A stretch of DNA of 64,000 bases from Arenibacter hampyeongensis (GTDB taxonomy: Bacteria > Bacteroidota > Bacteroidia > Flavobacteriales > Flavobacteriaceae). Numbering within the stretch: position 1 is the stretch's first letter; every line of letters starts with the position of its first letter. Where the stretch lies: positions 496,001 through 560,000 of the forward strand of contig NZ_PIOB01000004.1 in NCBI RefSeq assembly GCF_002909255.1, in the 5' to 3' direction. A program made the translations under genes and the position numbers. Below, one piece after another: positions 27,714 to 36,953 of the stretch. The notes beneath the pieces are model-generated. The model was not told the origin of the DNA. It saw only the letters and a list, made by a program, of their open reading frames with translations, and made no database searches.

Positions 27714-29255
27714 ATGAAAAGAAGAAAAATTGAAATAATGGACACCACCCTTAGGGACGGGGAGCAAACTTCCGGGGTGTCCTTTTCAGCATCCGAAAAG
27801 CTTACCTTGGCGAAGTTGTTGTTGGATGAGTTGAACGTGGACAGAATAGAAATTGCTTCTGCCCGGGTATCGGAAGGAGAATTTTCTGCCGTGCAACAGA
27901 TTGCAGAATGGGCCAAAACTAAAGGGTATATAGACCGTGTTGAGGTTTTGACCTTTGTTGATGGAGGCGTTTCTATTGATTGGATGAAAAAATCCGGTGC
28001 CAAGGTCCAGAATTTGTTGACAAAAGGTTCTATGAACCATTTAACGCATCAACTTAAAAAAACTCCCGAGCAACATTTCAAAGAAATAGGAAATACCATA
28101 GCGGCAGCGGCCGAGGAAGCTATTACCACCAATGTATATTTGGAGGACTGGAGCAATGGTATGCGGAGTTCCAAGGAATACGTATTCCAATTCTTGGATT
28201 TTTTGTCTACCCAGCCCGTAAAAAGAGTTTTGCTTCCGGATACTCTGGGAATATTGACATATAACGAAACTTACGATTATATATCGGAAATAGTTCAGCG
28301 TTATCCCAAGATGCATTTTGATTTCCATGGTCATAACGATTACGATTTAAGTGTTTCCAATGTTATGGAGGCCTTAAAGGCCGGTTGCCATGGACTTCAT
28401 TTAACAGTAAATGGTATGGGCGAGAGAGCTGGTAACGCTCCAATGGCCAGTGCCATAGCGGTTATAAATGATTTTATGCCGGAAATAGAGGTAGGAGTAA
28501 ACGAATCTTCCCTGTACAAAGTTAGTAAGTTGGTATCCGCATTTACCGGATTTGGAATACCGGCCAATAAGCCTATTGTGGGAGATAATGTCTTTACCCA
28601 AACTGCTGGAATACATGCGGATGGGGATAGTAAAAAGAACCTGTACTTTAACGATTTAATGCCAGAGCGATTTGGCAGAAAACGTAAATATGCCTTAGGT
28701 AAAACATCGGGCAAAGCCAATATTCAAAAGAATTTACAGGAACTTGGATTAACACTTAACGACGATGAATTAAAAAAGGTCACTGCCCGTATAATTGAGT
28801 TAGGAGATAAAAAGGAAAAGGTTACCAAAGAGGACTTGCCTTATATTATTTCCGATGTATTGGATAGCGATACCTACCATCAGAAAGTTTTTGTAAAATC
28901 TTATGTGCTTACCCATTCCAAGGGATTAAAGCCATCCACTACCTTAGCTCTTGAAATTAATGGAGAACTCATAGAGGAACACGCCCAAGGTGATGGGCAA
29001 TATGATGCCTTTATGAATGCGTTGAGAAAAGTATATAAATCCAAAAAAATGGAATTGCCCGTTTTGATAGATTACGCAGTGCGAATTCCACCAGGTAGTA
29101 ATTCTGACGCCCTTTGCGAAACCATTATAACATGGAAAAGCGATGAAAAAGAATTTATTTCTAGGGGGCTGGACTCCGATCAAACGGTCTCGGCCATTAA
29201 GGCAACCGAGAAAATGTTAAATATCATAATCCAAGAGAAACACAAACAATTTTAA
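27714..29255 (+). CDS. leuA: 2-isopropylmalate synthase-type enzyme (possibly citramalate synthase)
   Basis: 513 residues. Catalytic TIM barrel of the DRE-TIM family with DTTLRDGEQTSGVSFS and the metal-binding FHGHNDYDLSVSN, then a C-terminal LeuA dimer/regulatory domain (from about 370, FVKSYVLTHSKGLKPSTTLALEINGE). It condenses acetyl-CoA with 2-oxoisovalerate, the first committed leucine step, or with pyruvate if it is a citramalate synthase. The position between leuCD and leuB and the regulatory domain favour LeuA; presence of threonine dehydratase in the same region means citramalate is not required for isoleucine. Sequence alone does not settle it. Confidence 0.88.
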   Translation: MKRRKIEIMDTTLRDGEQTSGVSFSASEKLTLAKLLLDELNVDRIEIASARVSEGEFSAVQQIAEWAKTKGYIDRVEVLTFVDGGVSIDWMKKSGAKVQNLLTKGSMNHLTHQLKKTPEQHFKEIGNTIAAAAEEAITTNVYLEDWSNGMRSSKEYVFQFLDFLSTQPVKRVLLPDTLGILTYNETYDYISEIVQRYPKMHFDFHGHNDYDLSVSNVMEALKAGCHGLHLTVNGMGERAGNAPMASAIAVINDFMPEIEVGVNESSLYKVSKLVSAFTGFGIPANKPIVGDNVFTQTAGIHADGDSKKNLYFNDLMPERFGRKRKYALGKTSGKANIQKNLQELGLTLNDDELKKVTARIIELGDKKEKVTKEDLPYIISDVLDSDTYHQKVFVKSYVLTHSKGLKPSTTLALEINGELIEEHAQGDGQYDAFMNALRKVYKSKKMELPVLIDYAVRIPPGSNSDALCETIITWKSDEKEFISRGLDSDQTVSAIKATEKMLNIIIQEKHKQF

Positions 29256-29295
29256 CCATGCCAGTCGAAAGGCGTTTGGCAAAAAGCAAATATAA

Positions 29296-30351
29296 ATGAA
29301 ATTAAAAATTGCCCTTTTAGCAGGAGATGGAATTGGACCTGAAGTAATTGATCAGGCGGTAAAAGTATCCAATGCGATAGCCAAAAAATACAATCATGAG
29401 ATTAATTGGACCCCGGCACTTACCGGTGCTGCTGCTATTGATGCCGTAGGAGAACCTTACCCAGACGAAACTCATGCCATTTGTGAAGCAGCAGATGCCG
29501 TTTTATTCGGTGCCATTGGGCATCCAAGATTCGACAATGACCCCTCTGCCAAAGTCCGACCAGAACAAGGGTTGTTAAAAATGCGTCAAAAATTGGGTCT
29601 ATTTGCCAATGTTAGGCCCACCTTTACTTTTCCTTCACTAATAGATAAATCCCCTTTAAAACGTGAGCGTATAGAAGGTACAGATTTGATTATTCTTAGG
29701 GAACTTACAGGAGGAATATATTTTGGAAAAAGAGGTAGGGAAGATAATGGAAATACGGCCTACGATACTTGTACCTATACTAGGGCTGAAATTACCCGAT
29801 TGGCCAAGAAGGGTTTTGAAATGGCCATGACCAGATCAAAAAAACTATGTTGTGTGGATAAGGCCAACGTTTTGGAATCTTCCAGATTATGGAGAGAAAC
29901 GGTACAAGCCATGGAAAAGGATTATCCTGAAGTTACTGTTTCTTATGAATTTGTAGATGCCGTTGCCATGAGACTGGTACAATGGCCAAGTTCCTATGAT
30001 GTGATAATCACTGAAAACCTCTTTGGGGATATTTTAACGGACGAGGCTTCTGTAATATCAGGATCAATGGGCTTAATGCCTTCGGCATCTGTGGGAAATA
30101 AAATTAGATTGTATGAACCAATTCACGGATCTTACCCACAAGCTGCAGGAAAGGATATTGCCAATCCATTGGCAACTGTACTATCGGCTGCAATGATGTT
30201 CGAAGATTTCGATTTAAAAGAAGAGGCTCAAGCTATTAGGGACGTTGTAAATAAATCCCTCGCGGAAGGAGTGGTTTCAGAAGATTTGGCAGAAGGTGGA
30301 AAAGCTTTTAAAACCAGTGAAATAGGTGATTGGTTGGCTAAGAATATATAG
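29296..30351 (+). CDS. leuB: 3-isopropylmalate dehydrogenase
   Basis: 351 residues, normal length. Signatures: LLAGDGIGPEVIDQAVKV, LLKMRQKLGLFANVRP, ELTGGIYFGKRG and the metal/substrate stretch NLFGDILTDEASVISGSMGLMPSAS, plus YEPIHGSYPQAAGKDIANPLA. NAD+-dependent oxidative decarboxylation of 3-isopropylmalate to 2-oxoisocaproate. Last gene of the leu operon, 40 bases after leuA and followed by a palindrome and terminator. Confidence 0.97.
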   Translation: MKLKIALLAGDGIGPEVIDQAVKVSNAIAKKYNHEINWTPALTGAAAIDAVGEPYPDETHAICEAADAVLFGAIGHPRFDNDPSAKVRPEQGLLKMRQKLGLFANVRPTFTFPSLIDKSPLKRERIEGTDLIILRELTGGIYFGKRGREDNGNTAYDTCTYTRAEITRLAKKGFEMAMTRSKKLCCVDKANVLESSRLWRETVQAMEKDYPEVTVSYEFVDAVAMRLVQWPSSYDVIITENLFGDILTDEASVISGSMGLMPSASVGNKIRLYEPIHGSYPQAAGKDIANPLATVLSAAMMFEDFDLKEEAQAIRDVVNKSLAEGVVSEDLAEGGKAFKTSEIGDWLAKNI

Positions 30352-30361
30352 TGGAAATTTC

Positions 30362-30381
30362 ATTCCTGCCTAGGCAGGAAT
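30362..30381. repeat. 20-bp perfect palindrome after leuB (REP-like)
   Basis: ATTCCTGCCT-AGGCAGGAAT, ten bases each side without spacer. Palindromes with a CCTGCC/GGCAGG core recur in flavobacterial intergenic regions; in this window related GGCAGG-type cores occur near 38223-38256 and 60019-60035. It precedes the true terminator. Confidence 0.45.
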
Positions 30382-30385
30382 CCAT

Positions 30386-30425
30386 AAAAGAGGGCGTCTA
30401 ATTGGATTTGGATGCCCTCTTTTAT
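30386..30425 (+). terminator. Intrinsic terminator of the leucine operon
   Basis: AAAAGAGGGCGTC (30386-30398) pairs with GGATGCCCTCTTTT (one G-T or mismatch position), followed by ATTTTT. Works mainly for leuB; the convergent MFS gene ends 30 bases further. Confidence 0.8.
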
Positions 30426-30456
30426 TTTTCATCAGTCTTATCCTTAACCTTAATAT

Positions 30457-31659
30457 TTAAGAGTTAAAAGCCATTTTTCTTTTAGGGTTGACAGTTCTAC
30501 TATTGGAGAACACTAATATTAATACAGCAATGGCAATACCCGTACCGGCCATTAGAGCTCCAACCAGACTTGCGGATGTAAATCCGTACCCCATGGCAAT
30601 GGGCATTCCTGCAAAGAATGCTCCTGATGCATTGCCCATATTAAAGGCACTTTGGTTCATGGAAGACCCCAACATTTCAGAACCCTTGGATGCTTTTATA
30701 ATGGCCAATTGAATAGGGGTTCCTACCATAAAGGAAACTATTCCTATTATAAAAGTCAGTAAAAGAATGGCTATTGGGTTTGCGGCTACCAAAAAATTGA
30801 TTATCAGCACCATAACCATCAGGGATAAACTAATGATTACTGCCTTTAATGGGTAAAATATCTCAGCCATTTTGGCACCGATAAAATTGCCGAACACCAT
30901 TCCCAAACCTGCCAATATCATGGCATAACTCACCATGCTTTCGGAATGTCCCGAGACATTGGTCAATAAAGGGGCAATATAGCTGTACCATGCAAAGAAT
31001 CCTCCTGTACCAATGGTAGTAAGTAATATAAGCAACCATATTTCCACTCTTTTAAAAACCTTCAGATCCTTAATAAATCCTTCTGAAGAGGATTTTTCCA
31101 TTTGTGGAATCCAAAAGTATATACTGAGCATTGCAATGACACCTACAATACCTACCAATAGAAAGGATAGGTTCCAATTGTAATGATGTCCGAGATATGT
31201 TCCTATAGGTACACCAATCACGTTGGCAATAGTTAGGCCGGCAAACATGGTGGCAATAGCTTGGGCCGCTTTTCCTTCTTTGGCCAGCTTTCCTGCCACT
31301 ACCGCTCCAATTCCAAAAAATGCTCCATGTGGCAATCCTGACATAAACCTCGAAATCATTAAAGTTGTATAGCTTGTTGAAAACGCCGAAAGTGTATTGA
31401 ACACAGTAAACCATATCATAAGATACAGCAATACCTTATGTGCTGGCCATTTTCCACTTAAGGCGGTCAAGGTTGGTGCTCCAACAACAACGCCTAGTGC
31501 ATAGGCAGCAATAAAATGGCCGGCTTGTGGAATACTTATTTGAAGGGAACTGGCCACATCGGGTAAAATTCCCATAATTACAAATTCGGTCATACCTATA
31601 CCAAAGCCACCCACCCCTAGGGCAATTAGCGCTTTTTTGTTTGATTTGTCCATATCCAT
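30457..31659 (-). CDS. MFS transporter, AraJ-like exporter
   Basis: 400 residues with twelve membrane segments. The N-terminal stretch ALIALGVGGFGIGMTEFVIMGILPDVASSL and AAYALGVVVGAPTLTALSGKWPAHKVLL are typical of the AraJ/PbuE-type drug and sugar exporters of the DHA1 group. Likely exports arabinose-like sugars, purines or drugs by proton antiport; substrate unknown. It sits convergent to the leu operon and divergent from the FIST-kinase pair, so it might be their target, but nothing in the sequence proves that. Confidence 0.88.
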   Translation of the reverse strand: MDMDKSNKKALIALGVGGFGIGMTEFVIMGILPDVASSLQISIPQAGHFIAAYALGVVVGAPTLTALSGKWPAHKVLLYLMIWFTVFNTLSAFSTSYTTLMISRFMSGLPHGAFFGIGAVVAGKLAKEGKAAQAIATMFAGLTIANVIGVPIGTYLGHHYNWNLSFLLVGIVGVIAMLSIYFWIPQMEKSSSEGFIKDLKVFKRVEIWLLILLTTIGTGGFFAWYSYIAPLLTNVSGHSESMVSYAMILAGLGMVFGNFIGAKMAEIFYPLKAVIISLSLMVMVLIINFLVAANPIAILLLTFIIGIVSFMVGTPIQLAIIKASKGSEMLGSSMNQSAFNMGNASGAFFAGMPIAMGYGFTSASLVGALMAGTGIAIAVLILVFSNSRTVNPKRKMAFNS

Positions 31660-32098
31660 AATATTAACATTTAATAAATTATTACAGTTACAATATTACT
31701 ACAAGGTATTTTCTCTTTGCTATGGAGAATTATCCTATTTATATGCATTTATATCCTGTAAAAAAAGCGGCAAAATTAATACTCTTTATGTAAATACCAC
31801 GCTTTTATAATAGATATCGAGTTTTGTTGGGAAACATTTAATATTTCCCAAGCCCGATAATTAGCAGTTGCAATTATTTAGAAATTTTATTTAGGATTAC
31901 CCCTCAAAGTCTATATGGGGCGTTTAAGGAATTAGTGGTGATATTATCACTTTTTGTTATTAAAGGACATTAATGCGGCCCAATATCCCTAATTTTTTAA
32001 AAACTATACGATTTACTGTTATTCAACGTTGATGTTTTAGGAAAGTTTAAAATTTGGATTACATTAAATTAAGTATTTTTCCTACAAAAATATTTATT
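31660..32098. other. Divergent intergenic region with two inverted repeats
   Basis: 439 bases between the MFS and FIST genes without a gene. Two inverted repeats stand out: TTGGGAAA/TTTCCCAA with a 9-base centre at 31827-31851, and the near-perfect palindrome GTGATA-T-TATCAC at 31938-31950. Either could be an operator controlling the divergent units. Confidence 0.4.
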
Positions 32099-33226
32099 AT
32101 GAAAATTTATCAGCACAAAATACTTCATCTTGAAGACCTTGATCAATTGGATATCGATTTTATTCCTGAAGTATTTTTTCTCTTTGCATCTCCCTCATTT
32201 GTGGGTACAGAAGTATTTGTGGGCAAATTGGCCCAGAAATTTGAAAATGCCATTTTGATCGGATGTTCCACTGCAGGTGAGATTTTAGGTAATGAGGTAC
32301 TGGATTCTACTATTGCCTTAACGGCAGTTAGGTTTGAAAAAACTAAGATTAGAATTGAAGAGGTTGATCTGGTTTCCCATAACCTGAATAGTTTTGAGGC
32401 CGGCAAAGCACTCAGCAATAAATTGAAAGGAACTGATCTAAGGCATATTTTTGTTCTTAGTGATGGACTTATCGTAAACGGTGCCGAATTGGTAAAGGGC
32501 CTGCATACTGATCTGGATAAATCTGTAAGTATAACAGGTGGATTGGCAGGGGATTGTTCAAACTTTAAAAACACCTTTGTAATCTCCGGGGCAAAAATAG
32601 CTTCCAAAAAGATAGTAGCCCTAGGTTTATATGGATCTGAATTAAAAATTGGCTTTGGATCTAAAGGAGGTTGGGACAGTTTTGGTATAGAAAGATTGGT
32701 GACGAAATCCGAAAATAACGTTCTCTATGAATTGGACGGACAACCAGCCTTGGAACTCTATAAATCTTTTTTGGGTGATATGGCCAAGGATTTACCCGGT
32801 TCAGGTCTTCTATTTCCATTGAGTATGAGGGATGAGGATAATCAAATACCAGTGGTAAGGACTATTTTGGCCGTTGATGAAAAAAGTGGAAGTCTAACTT
32901 TTGCAGGAAACATTCCCCAAGGTTCTTATGTAAGATTAATGAAGGCCAATATAGATAGGATTATTGGAGGTGCCGAACAATCCGCGATTACTACGAAGGA
33001 CAGTACTGAAGACCAGCATCAATTGGCATTTTTAATAAGCTGTGTAGGTCGCAGGCTAGTTATGAAACAATTGGTGGAAGAGGAAGTAGAGGCTGTAAAC
33101 GATGTGTTCGACAATGATATTTATACTACCGGCTTTTATTCCTATGGCGAGATCGCTCCTTTTGATAAGTTTTCACCCTGTACCCTTCACAATCAAACTA
33201 TGACCATAACAACCTTTTCCGAATGA
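32099..33226 (+). CDS. FIST domain sensory protein
   Basis: 375 residues from ATG 32099 (an upstream TTG start would add an AT-rich 15-residue tail that looks non-native). FIST_N domain about 20-210 (FLFASPSFVGTEVFVGKLAQKFENAILIGCSTAGEILGNEV, later ITGGLAGDCSNFKNTFVISG) and FIST_C about 220-365 (YKSFLGDMAKDLPGSGLLFPLSMRDE, FISCVGRR-like AFLISCVGRRLVMKQLVEEE). FIST proteins are proposed to bind small ligands such as amino acids. The stop overlaps the kinase start as ATGA, so both are made together and probably form one cytoplasmic sensor. Confidence 0.92.
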   Translation: MKIYQHKILHLEDLDQLDIDFIPEVFFLFASPSFVGTEVFVGKLAQKFENAILIGCSTAGEILGNEVLDSTIALTAVRFEKTKIRIEEVDLVSHNLNSFEAGKALSNKLKGTDLRHIFVLSDGLIVNGAELVKGLHTDLDKSVSITGGLAGDCSNFKNTFVISGAKIASKKIVALGLYGSELKIGFGSKGGWDSFGIERLVTKSENNVLYELDGQPALELYKSFLGDMAKDLPGSGLLFPLSMRDEDNQIPVVRTILAVDEKSGSLTFAGNIPQGSYVRLMKANIDRIIGGAEQSAITTKDSTEDQHQLAFLISCVGRRLVMKQLVEEEVEAVNDVFDNDIYTTGFYSYGEIAPFDKFSPCTLHNQTMTITTFSE

Positions 33227-34989
33227 GCAATAATTACCACAGATTACTCAATAGGCAGCTAAAAAAGGTAGATTTGGATGACAGGACCAGAGATCTTATC
33301 ACACCCTTATTGCATCAAGTTAATGAAGCTTATAAGGCATTTGACAGTGATTTGGAGCATGTGGAGAATGTTTTGGAAAAAAGTTCCCAGGAATTATTTC
33401 AAACCAATCAGCAATTAAAAAATAGTATAGAGTCCATTAGTGGTCAATTATCCAAAGTAGCTGGAAATATAAAGGATGTTATTTTTGAAATGGACCTGAA
33501 AGGAAATTGGTCCTATCTTAATCCTGCTTGGCAAAAGTTGACAGGACTAAAGGTCATGGACTGTTTGGGAAAACCATTTCATCAATCTTTAAAGGATGAC
33601 CAAGGAAGGGACTACACCGGTCTAATAGATTTAAAGAGGCCCAATTTCAAAACTATTAGTAAAATTTTTAAATCCCAAACTATTGGTGGCCATCACAAAT
33701 GGCTGGATTTTTCTTTGAAGGTTATCAAGTCTGAAGACGGTAACATTGAAGGATATATTGGTGCTATTGTAGATATTAGCAAAATAAAGGAAACAGAGTT
33801 GGCCTTAATAGAGGCCAAGGAAAAAGAATCTATGGCCAACAAGGCCAAAGACGAGTTTCTAACGACAATGTCCCACGAAATCAGAACCCCCCTCAATGCG
33901 GTTATAGGTATTAGCCACTTGCTACTGCTGGAAAATCCAAAAAAGGAACAGTTGGAAAACCTGAGTACTCTTAAGCATTCCTCGGAACACTTGTTGTGTT
34001 TGGTAAATGATATTTTGGATTTTAATAAAATTGCCTCCGGTCAATTGGAATTGGAGGAAAGGGATTTTAGTCTAAATCAAGTCCTGAATGGTTTACAAAG
34101 TATATTTCACAATACGGCCAAAGATAAAGACTTGAGGCTGCTTGTAAAGACAGACACAACGCTTCCCAAAACATTTATTGGTGACAGTACCAGATTGTCA
34201 CAAATCCTGACCAACCTTGTCAGCAATGCTATTAAGTTTACTGAGGAGGGCAAGGTCACAGTAGATATAGAGGCCCTGGAAATAGCGGACGAATACTGCG
34301 TTTTGGAATTTAATATATCCGATACCGGAATTGGAATTCCCGTAGATAAACGGGATAAAATATTCCTTTCGTTTGCCCAAGCCAATTCCGATACCACTAG
34401 AAAATATGGAGGCACGGGACTGGGCCTTGCCATTTGTAAACGCTTGTTGGAAATAATGGATAGCGATTTAAAATTGGAAAGTGAAGTGGGTAAAGGATCT
34501 ACCTTTAGTTTTACACTGAAACTACTGAAGAGCTCCATGGCGGATTATCAGGAAGATGTTTATGACTTTGAAGCCAAGTCCATTCATCAGCAGGAACATT
34601 TGAAAGGGGCCAGAATTCTGGTCGCCGAGGATAACAAAGTAAATATTATGGTCATTGAGAAGTTTCTTTCCAAATGGCAGGTCGATTTTGATATTGCAGA
34701 AAATGGATTAATAGCCATTAATATGGCCATGGAAAATACTTACGATATGATTTTGATGGATCTTCAAATGCCTGTAATGAATGGTTTTGAAGCAAGTAAG
34801 GCCATAAGGGAATCGGGCAATCCGCTCAATAAGGTAATGCCCATCTACGCCTTATCGGCCTCCACAGGAATGGATATTAAAAACCAATTGGGGGAATATG
34901 GAATAGATGGTCTTATATGCAAGCCATTCAATCCCACTGAACTGTTTAAAACATTGACGAGCATTCTTCAGCAAAAATATGTTCACTAA
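33223..34989 (+). CDS. Hybrid histidine kinase with PAS and receiver domains
   Basis: 588 residues, no membrane segment. A short coiled coil (about 35-75) leads to a PAS/PAC domain (about 78-195, NIKDVIFEMDLKGNWSYLNPAWQKLTG). HisKA follows with phospho-acceptor H218 (TTMSHEIRTPLN), then HATPase_c with N-box LVSNAIKF, G1 ISDTGIGI and G2 YGGTGLGLAI, and a C-terminal receiver with D513 (MILMDLQMPVMNGF). There is no DNA-binding output domain, so it must pass phosphate to another protein. Coupled by a 4-base overlap to the FIST sensor. Confidence 0.94.
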   Translation: MSNNYHRLLNRQLKKVDLDDRTRDLITPLLHQVNEAYKAFDSDLEHVENVLEKSSQELFQTNQQLKNSIESISGQLSKVAGNIKDVIFEMDLKGNWSYLNPAWQKLTGLKVMDCLGKPFHQSLKDDQGRDYTGLIDLKRPNFKTISKIFKSQTIGGHHKWLDFSLKVIKSEDGNIEGYIGAIVDISKIKETELALIEAKEKESMANKAKDEFLTTMSHEIRTPLNAVIGISHLLLLENPKKEQLENLSTLKHSSEHLLCLVNDILDFNKIASGQLELEERDFSLNQVLNGLQSIFHNTAKDKDLRLLVKTDTTLPKTFIGDSTRLSQILTNLVSNAIKFTEEGKVTVDIEALEIADEYCVLEFNISDTGIGIPVDKRDKIFLSFAQANSDTTRKYGGTGLGLAICKRLLEIMDSDLKLESEVGKGSTFSFTLKLLKSSMADYQEDVYDFEAKSIHQQEHLKGARILVAEDNKVNIMVIEKFLSKWQVDFDIAENGLIAINMAMENTYDMILMDLQMPVMNGFEASKAIRESGNPLNKVMPIYALSASTGMDIKNQLGEYGIDGLICKPFNPTELFKTLTSILQQKYVH

Positions 34990-35115
34990 GTCCACAAATT
35001 AATGGTTTGTTTTATTGGGAGTATATTTCTTTTTAAATTGGTATAAAAGATATCGTTGGCCCATATCCGAATACCACAAGGTTTTTGATGTTTACAAGAG
35101 TATAATAAAAAGCAT

Positions 35116-35158
35116 AAAAAAAGGCCCACTTTACAAATGCTTGGTTGGGCCTTTAATT
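35116..35158. terminator. Bidirectional terminator between the kinase and GapN genes
   Basis: AAAGGCCCA (35120-35128) pairs with TGGGCCTTT (35146-35154); it is preceded by A and followed by T-rich sequence, so it serves the plus-strand kinase and the minus-strand dehydrogenase, which converge here. The short plus-strand frame across it is not a gene. Confidence 0.8.
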
Positions 35159-35202
35159 TTTAAAGGAACTCTAGAGATTAAGAATTCCGAAAACTACTCC
35201 GT

Positions 35203-36789
35203 TTACAAGATATAGTCGGTACTAATAAAGTTGGACAACCTGGATTCCAATAATTGTTCCACCGTTTCATTATTAAGGTCATTGTCTTTAAAGGCAACAA
35301 ATGTTCGTATGGAAAAGGAACGCAGTGCGTCATAAACACTTAAGGTAGCTTGAGCGGAGTCCTTTCTTCCCGTAAATGGATAAACATCTGGACCACGTTG
35401 GCAAGAACTATTAAGGTTTACTCTGCATACTAAGTTTACCAAAGTATCTATTAAAGGGGCAATGGCATAAACATCCTTACCAAACAGACTTACTTGTTGT
35501 CCATAATTTGACTCGGCCATATCATCCAAGGGTTCTTCAATATCCCTAAAGGTTACGATTGGAATTACGGGCCCAAATTGCTCTTCCTTGTAGACCCTCA
35601 TTTCTTTGTTTACTGGAAACAGTATGGCTGGCCAAATGTAATTATCGGAATGCGTACCTCCTTTTTTGTTCATTATTGAAGCACCTTTTTCCCTTGCATC
35701 ATCTATTAATTCCTGGATATAGGCCGGTTTTCCGGGTTCTGGCAAAGGAGTTAATTTTACGCCATCTTCCCAAGGGTTTCCAAATTTTAGGGAATCTACC
35801 TTCTCGGCAAATCGCTTGTTAAACTCACTGGCTATATCCTCGTGGACATAAATTATTTTTAGGGCGGTACAACGCTGTCCGTTAAAGGATAATGTCCCTG
35901 CAATACATTCGCTAATGGTTAGATCCAAATCCGCATCCGGTAGTATAATGGCAGGATTTTTGGCCTCCAAACCAAGCACTAGGCGAAGTCTGTTGCTTTT
36001 TGGATGTTGATTTTGTAGGGCATTTGCAGATTTACTATTGCCGATCAAAGCCAAAACATCAACTTTTCCGGTTTGCATAATTGGAGCGGCCACTGCCCTA
36101 CCCCTACCAAATACAATATTTACAACTCCTTTAGGGAAGCTGCTTTGAAAAGCTTCCAAAAGTGGTGTAATCAACAAAACACCATGTTTTGCAGGCTTAA
36201 AAATTGTCGTATTCCCCATGATTATAGCGGGAATAAGTAAGGCAAAAGTTTCATTCAAGGGGTAGTTATAAGGCCCTAAGCACAGTACAACCCCAAGAGG
36301 TCCCCTTCTAATATGGGCGTAAACACCATCGTTTTTTTCAAATTTGGCTGCATCCCTATCAAGTTGTTTGTAATCCTCTATGGTATCGTTAATATATTCT
36401 ACCGTTCTGTCGAACTCCTTTTGGGAATCTGGGAGCGATTTACCAATTTCCCACATTAATAGTTTAACAATTTCCTCCCTTTTGGTCTGCATTTTCTTTA
36501 CAAAAATCTCCATGCAATCTATGCGCTCCTTAACGCGCATGGTTGGCCAAATGCCCTTACCCTTGTCATAAGCTGCCAAAGCGGCGTCCAAAGCTTCCAA
36601 GGCTTCTTTTTCCTCCATGTCAGGGATGCTTCCCAATAAGGTAGGTTCATAATTATCAGTACTGGATATGGTTGAGTATACCTCAGAAGTTTTACCTTTC
36701 CATGTCCTTAATTCTCCATTGACCAGATAGGTTTTTTGATGAATGACTTCATTAATTTTAAATTCTGATGGTATGTTTGATTTGCCCAT
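35203..36789 (-). CDS. gapN: NADP-dependent glyceraldehyde-3-phosphate dehydrogenase (non-phosphorylating)
   Basis: 528 residues from ATG 36789 ([15 protein letters not shown]); a GTG further upstream would add 17 residues unlike the family. Aldehyde dehydrogenase fold with catalytic Cys in [14 protein letters not shown], Glu in [12 protein letters not shown], Asn in [10 protein letters not shown] and the substrate-binding [25 protein letters not shown]-like stretch near the C-terminus ([14 protein letters not shown]), which is characteristic of GapN. It oxidises glyceraldehyde-3-phosphate directly to 3-phosphoglycerate and makes NADPH, useful for the NADPH-consuming IlvC reaction next door. 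Not in the ilv operon itself: 165 bases separate it from ilvA. Confidence 0.88.
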   Translation of the reverse strand: MGKSNIPSEFKINEVIHQKTYLVNGELRTWKGKTSEVYSTISSTDNYEPTLLGSIPDMEEKEALEALDAALAAYDKGKGIWPTMRVKERIDCMEIFVKKMQTKREEIVKLLMWEIGKSLPDSQKEFDRTVEYINDTIEDYKQLDRDAAKFEKNDGVYAHIRRGPLGVVLCLGPYNYPLNETFALLIPAIIMGNTTIFKPAKHGVLLITPLLEAFQSSFPKGVVNIVFGRGRAVAAPIMQTGKVDVLALIGNSKSANALQNQHPKSNRLRLVLGLEAKNPAIILPDADLDLTISECIAGTLSFNGQRCTALKIIYVHEDIASEFNKRFAEKVDSLKFGNPWEDGVKLTPLPEPGKPAYIQELIDDAREKGASIMNKKGGTHSDNYIWPAILFPVNKEMRVYKEEQFGPVIPIVTFRDIEEPLDDMAESNYGQQVSLFGKDVYAIAPLIDTLVNLVCRVNLNSSCQRGPDVYPFTGRKDSAQATLSVYDALRSFSIRTFVAFKDNDLNNETVEQLLESRLSNFISTDYIL

Positions 36790-36953
36790 GTTTGATTTTT
36801 TATAACAAATGAAATGGTTAAAATTTAAATTCCATTCCACTAAATTAATAAAACAAGATTTTTAATTCTCTATAATATTGATGGAATATTTGTAACAATG
36901 CCACGAAAACGCTTTCGCTCCTTACATTATCATAAAAAATATGTGAAATGTGA

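Noticed and set aside
35015-35215. 66-codon plus-strand frame after the kinase gene
   Set aside because: It runs across the bidirectional terminator at 35116-35158 and ends in the gapN gene on the other strand. Composition is not protein-like.
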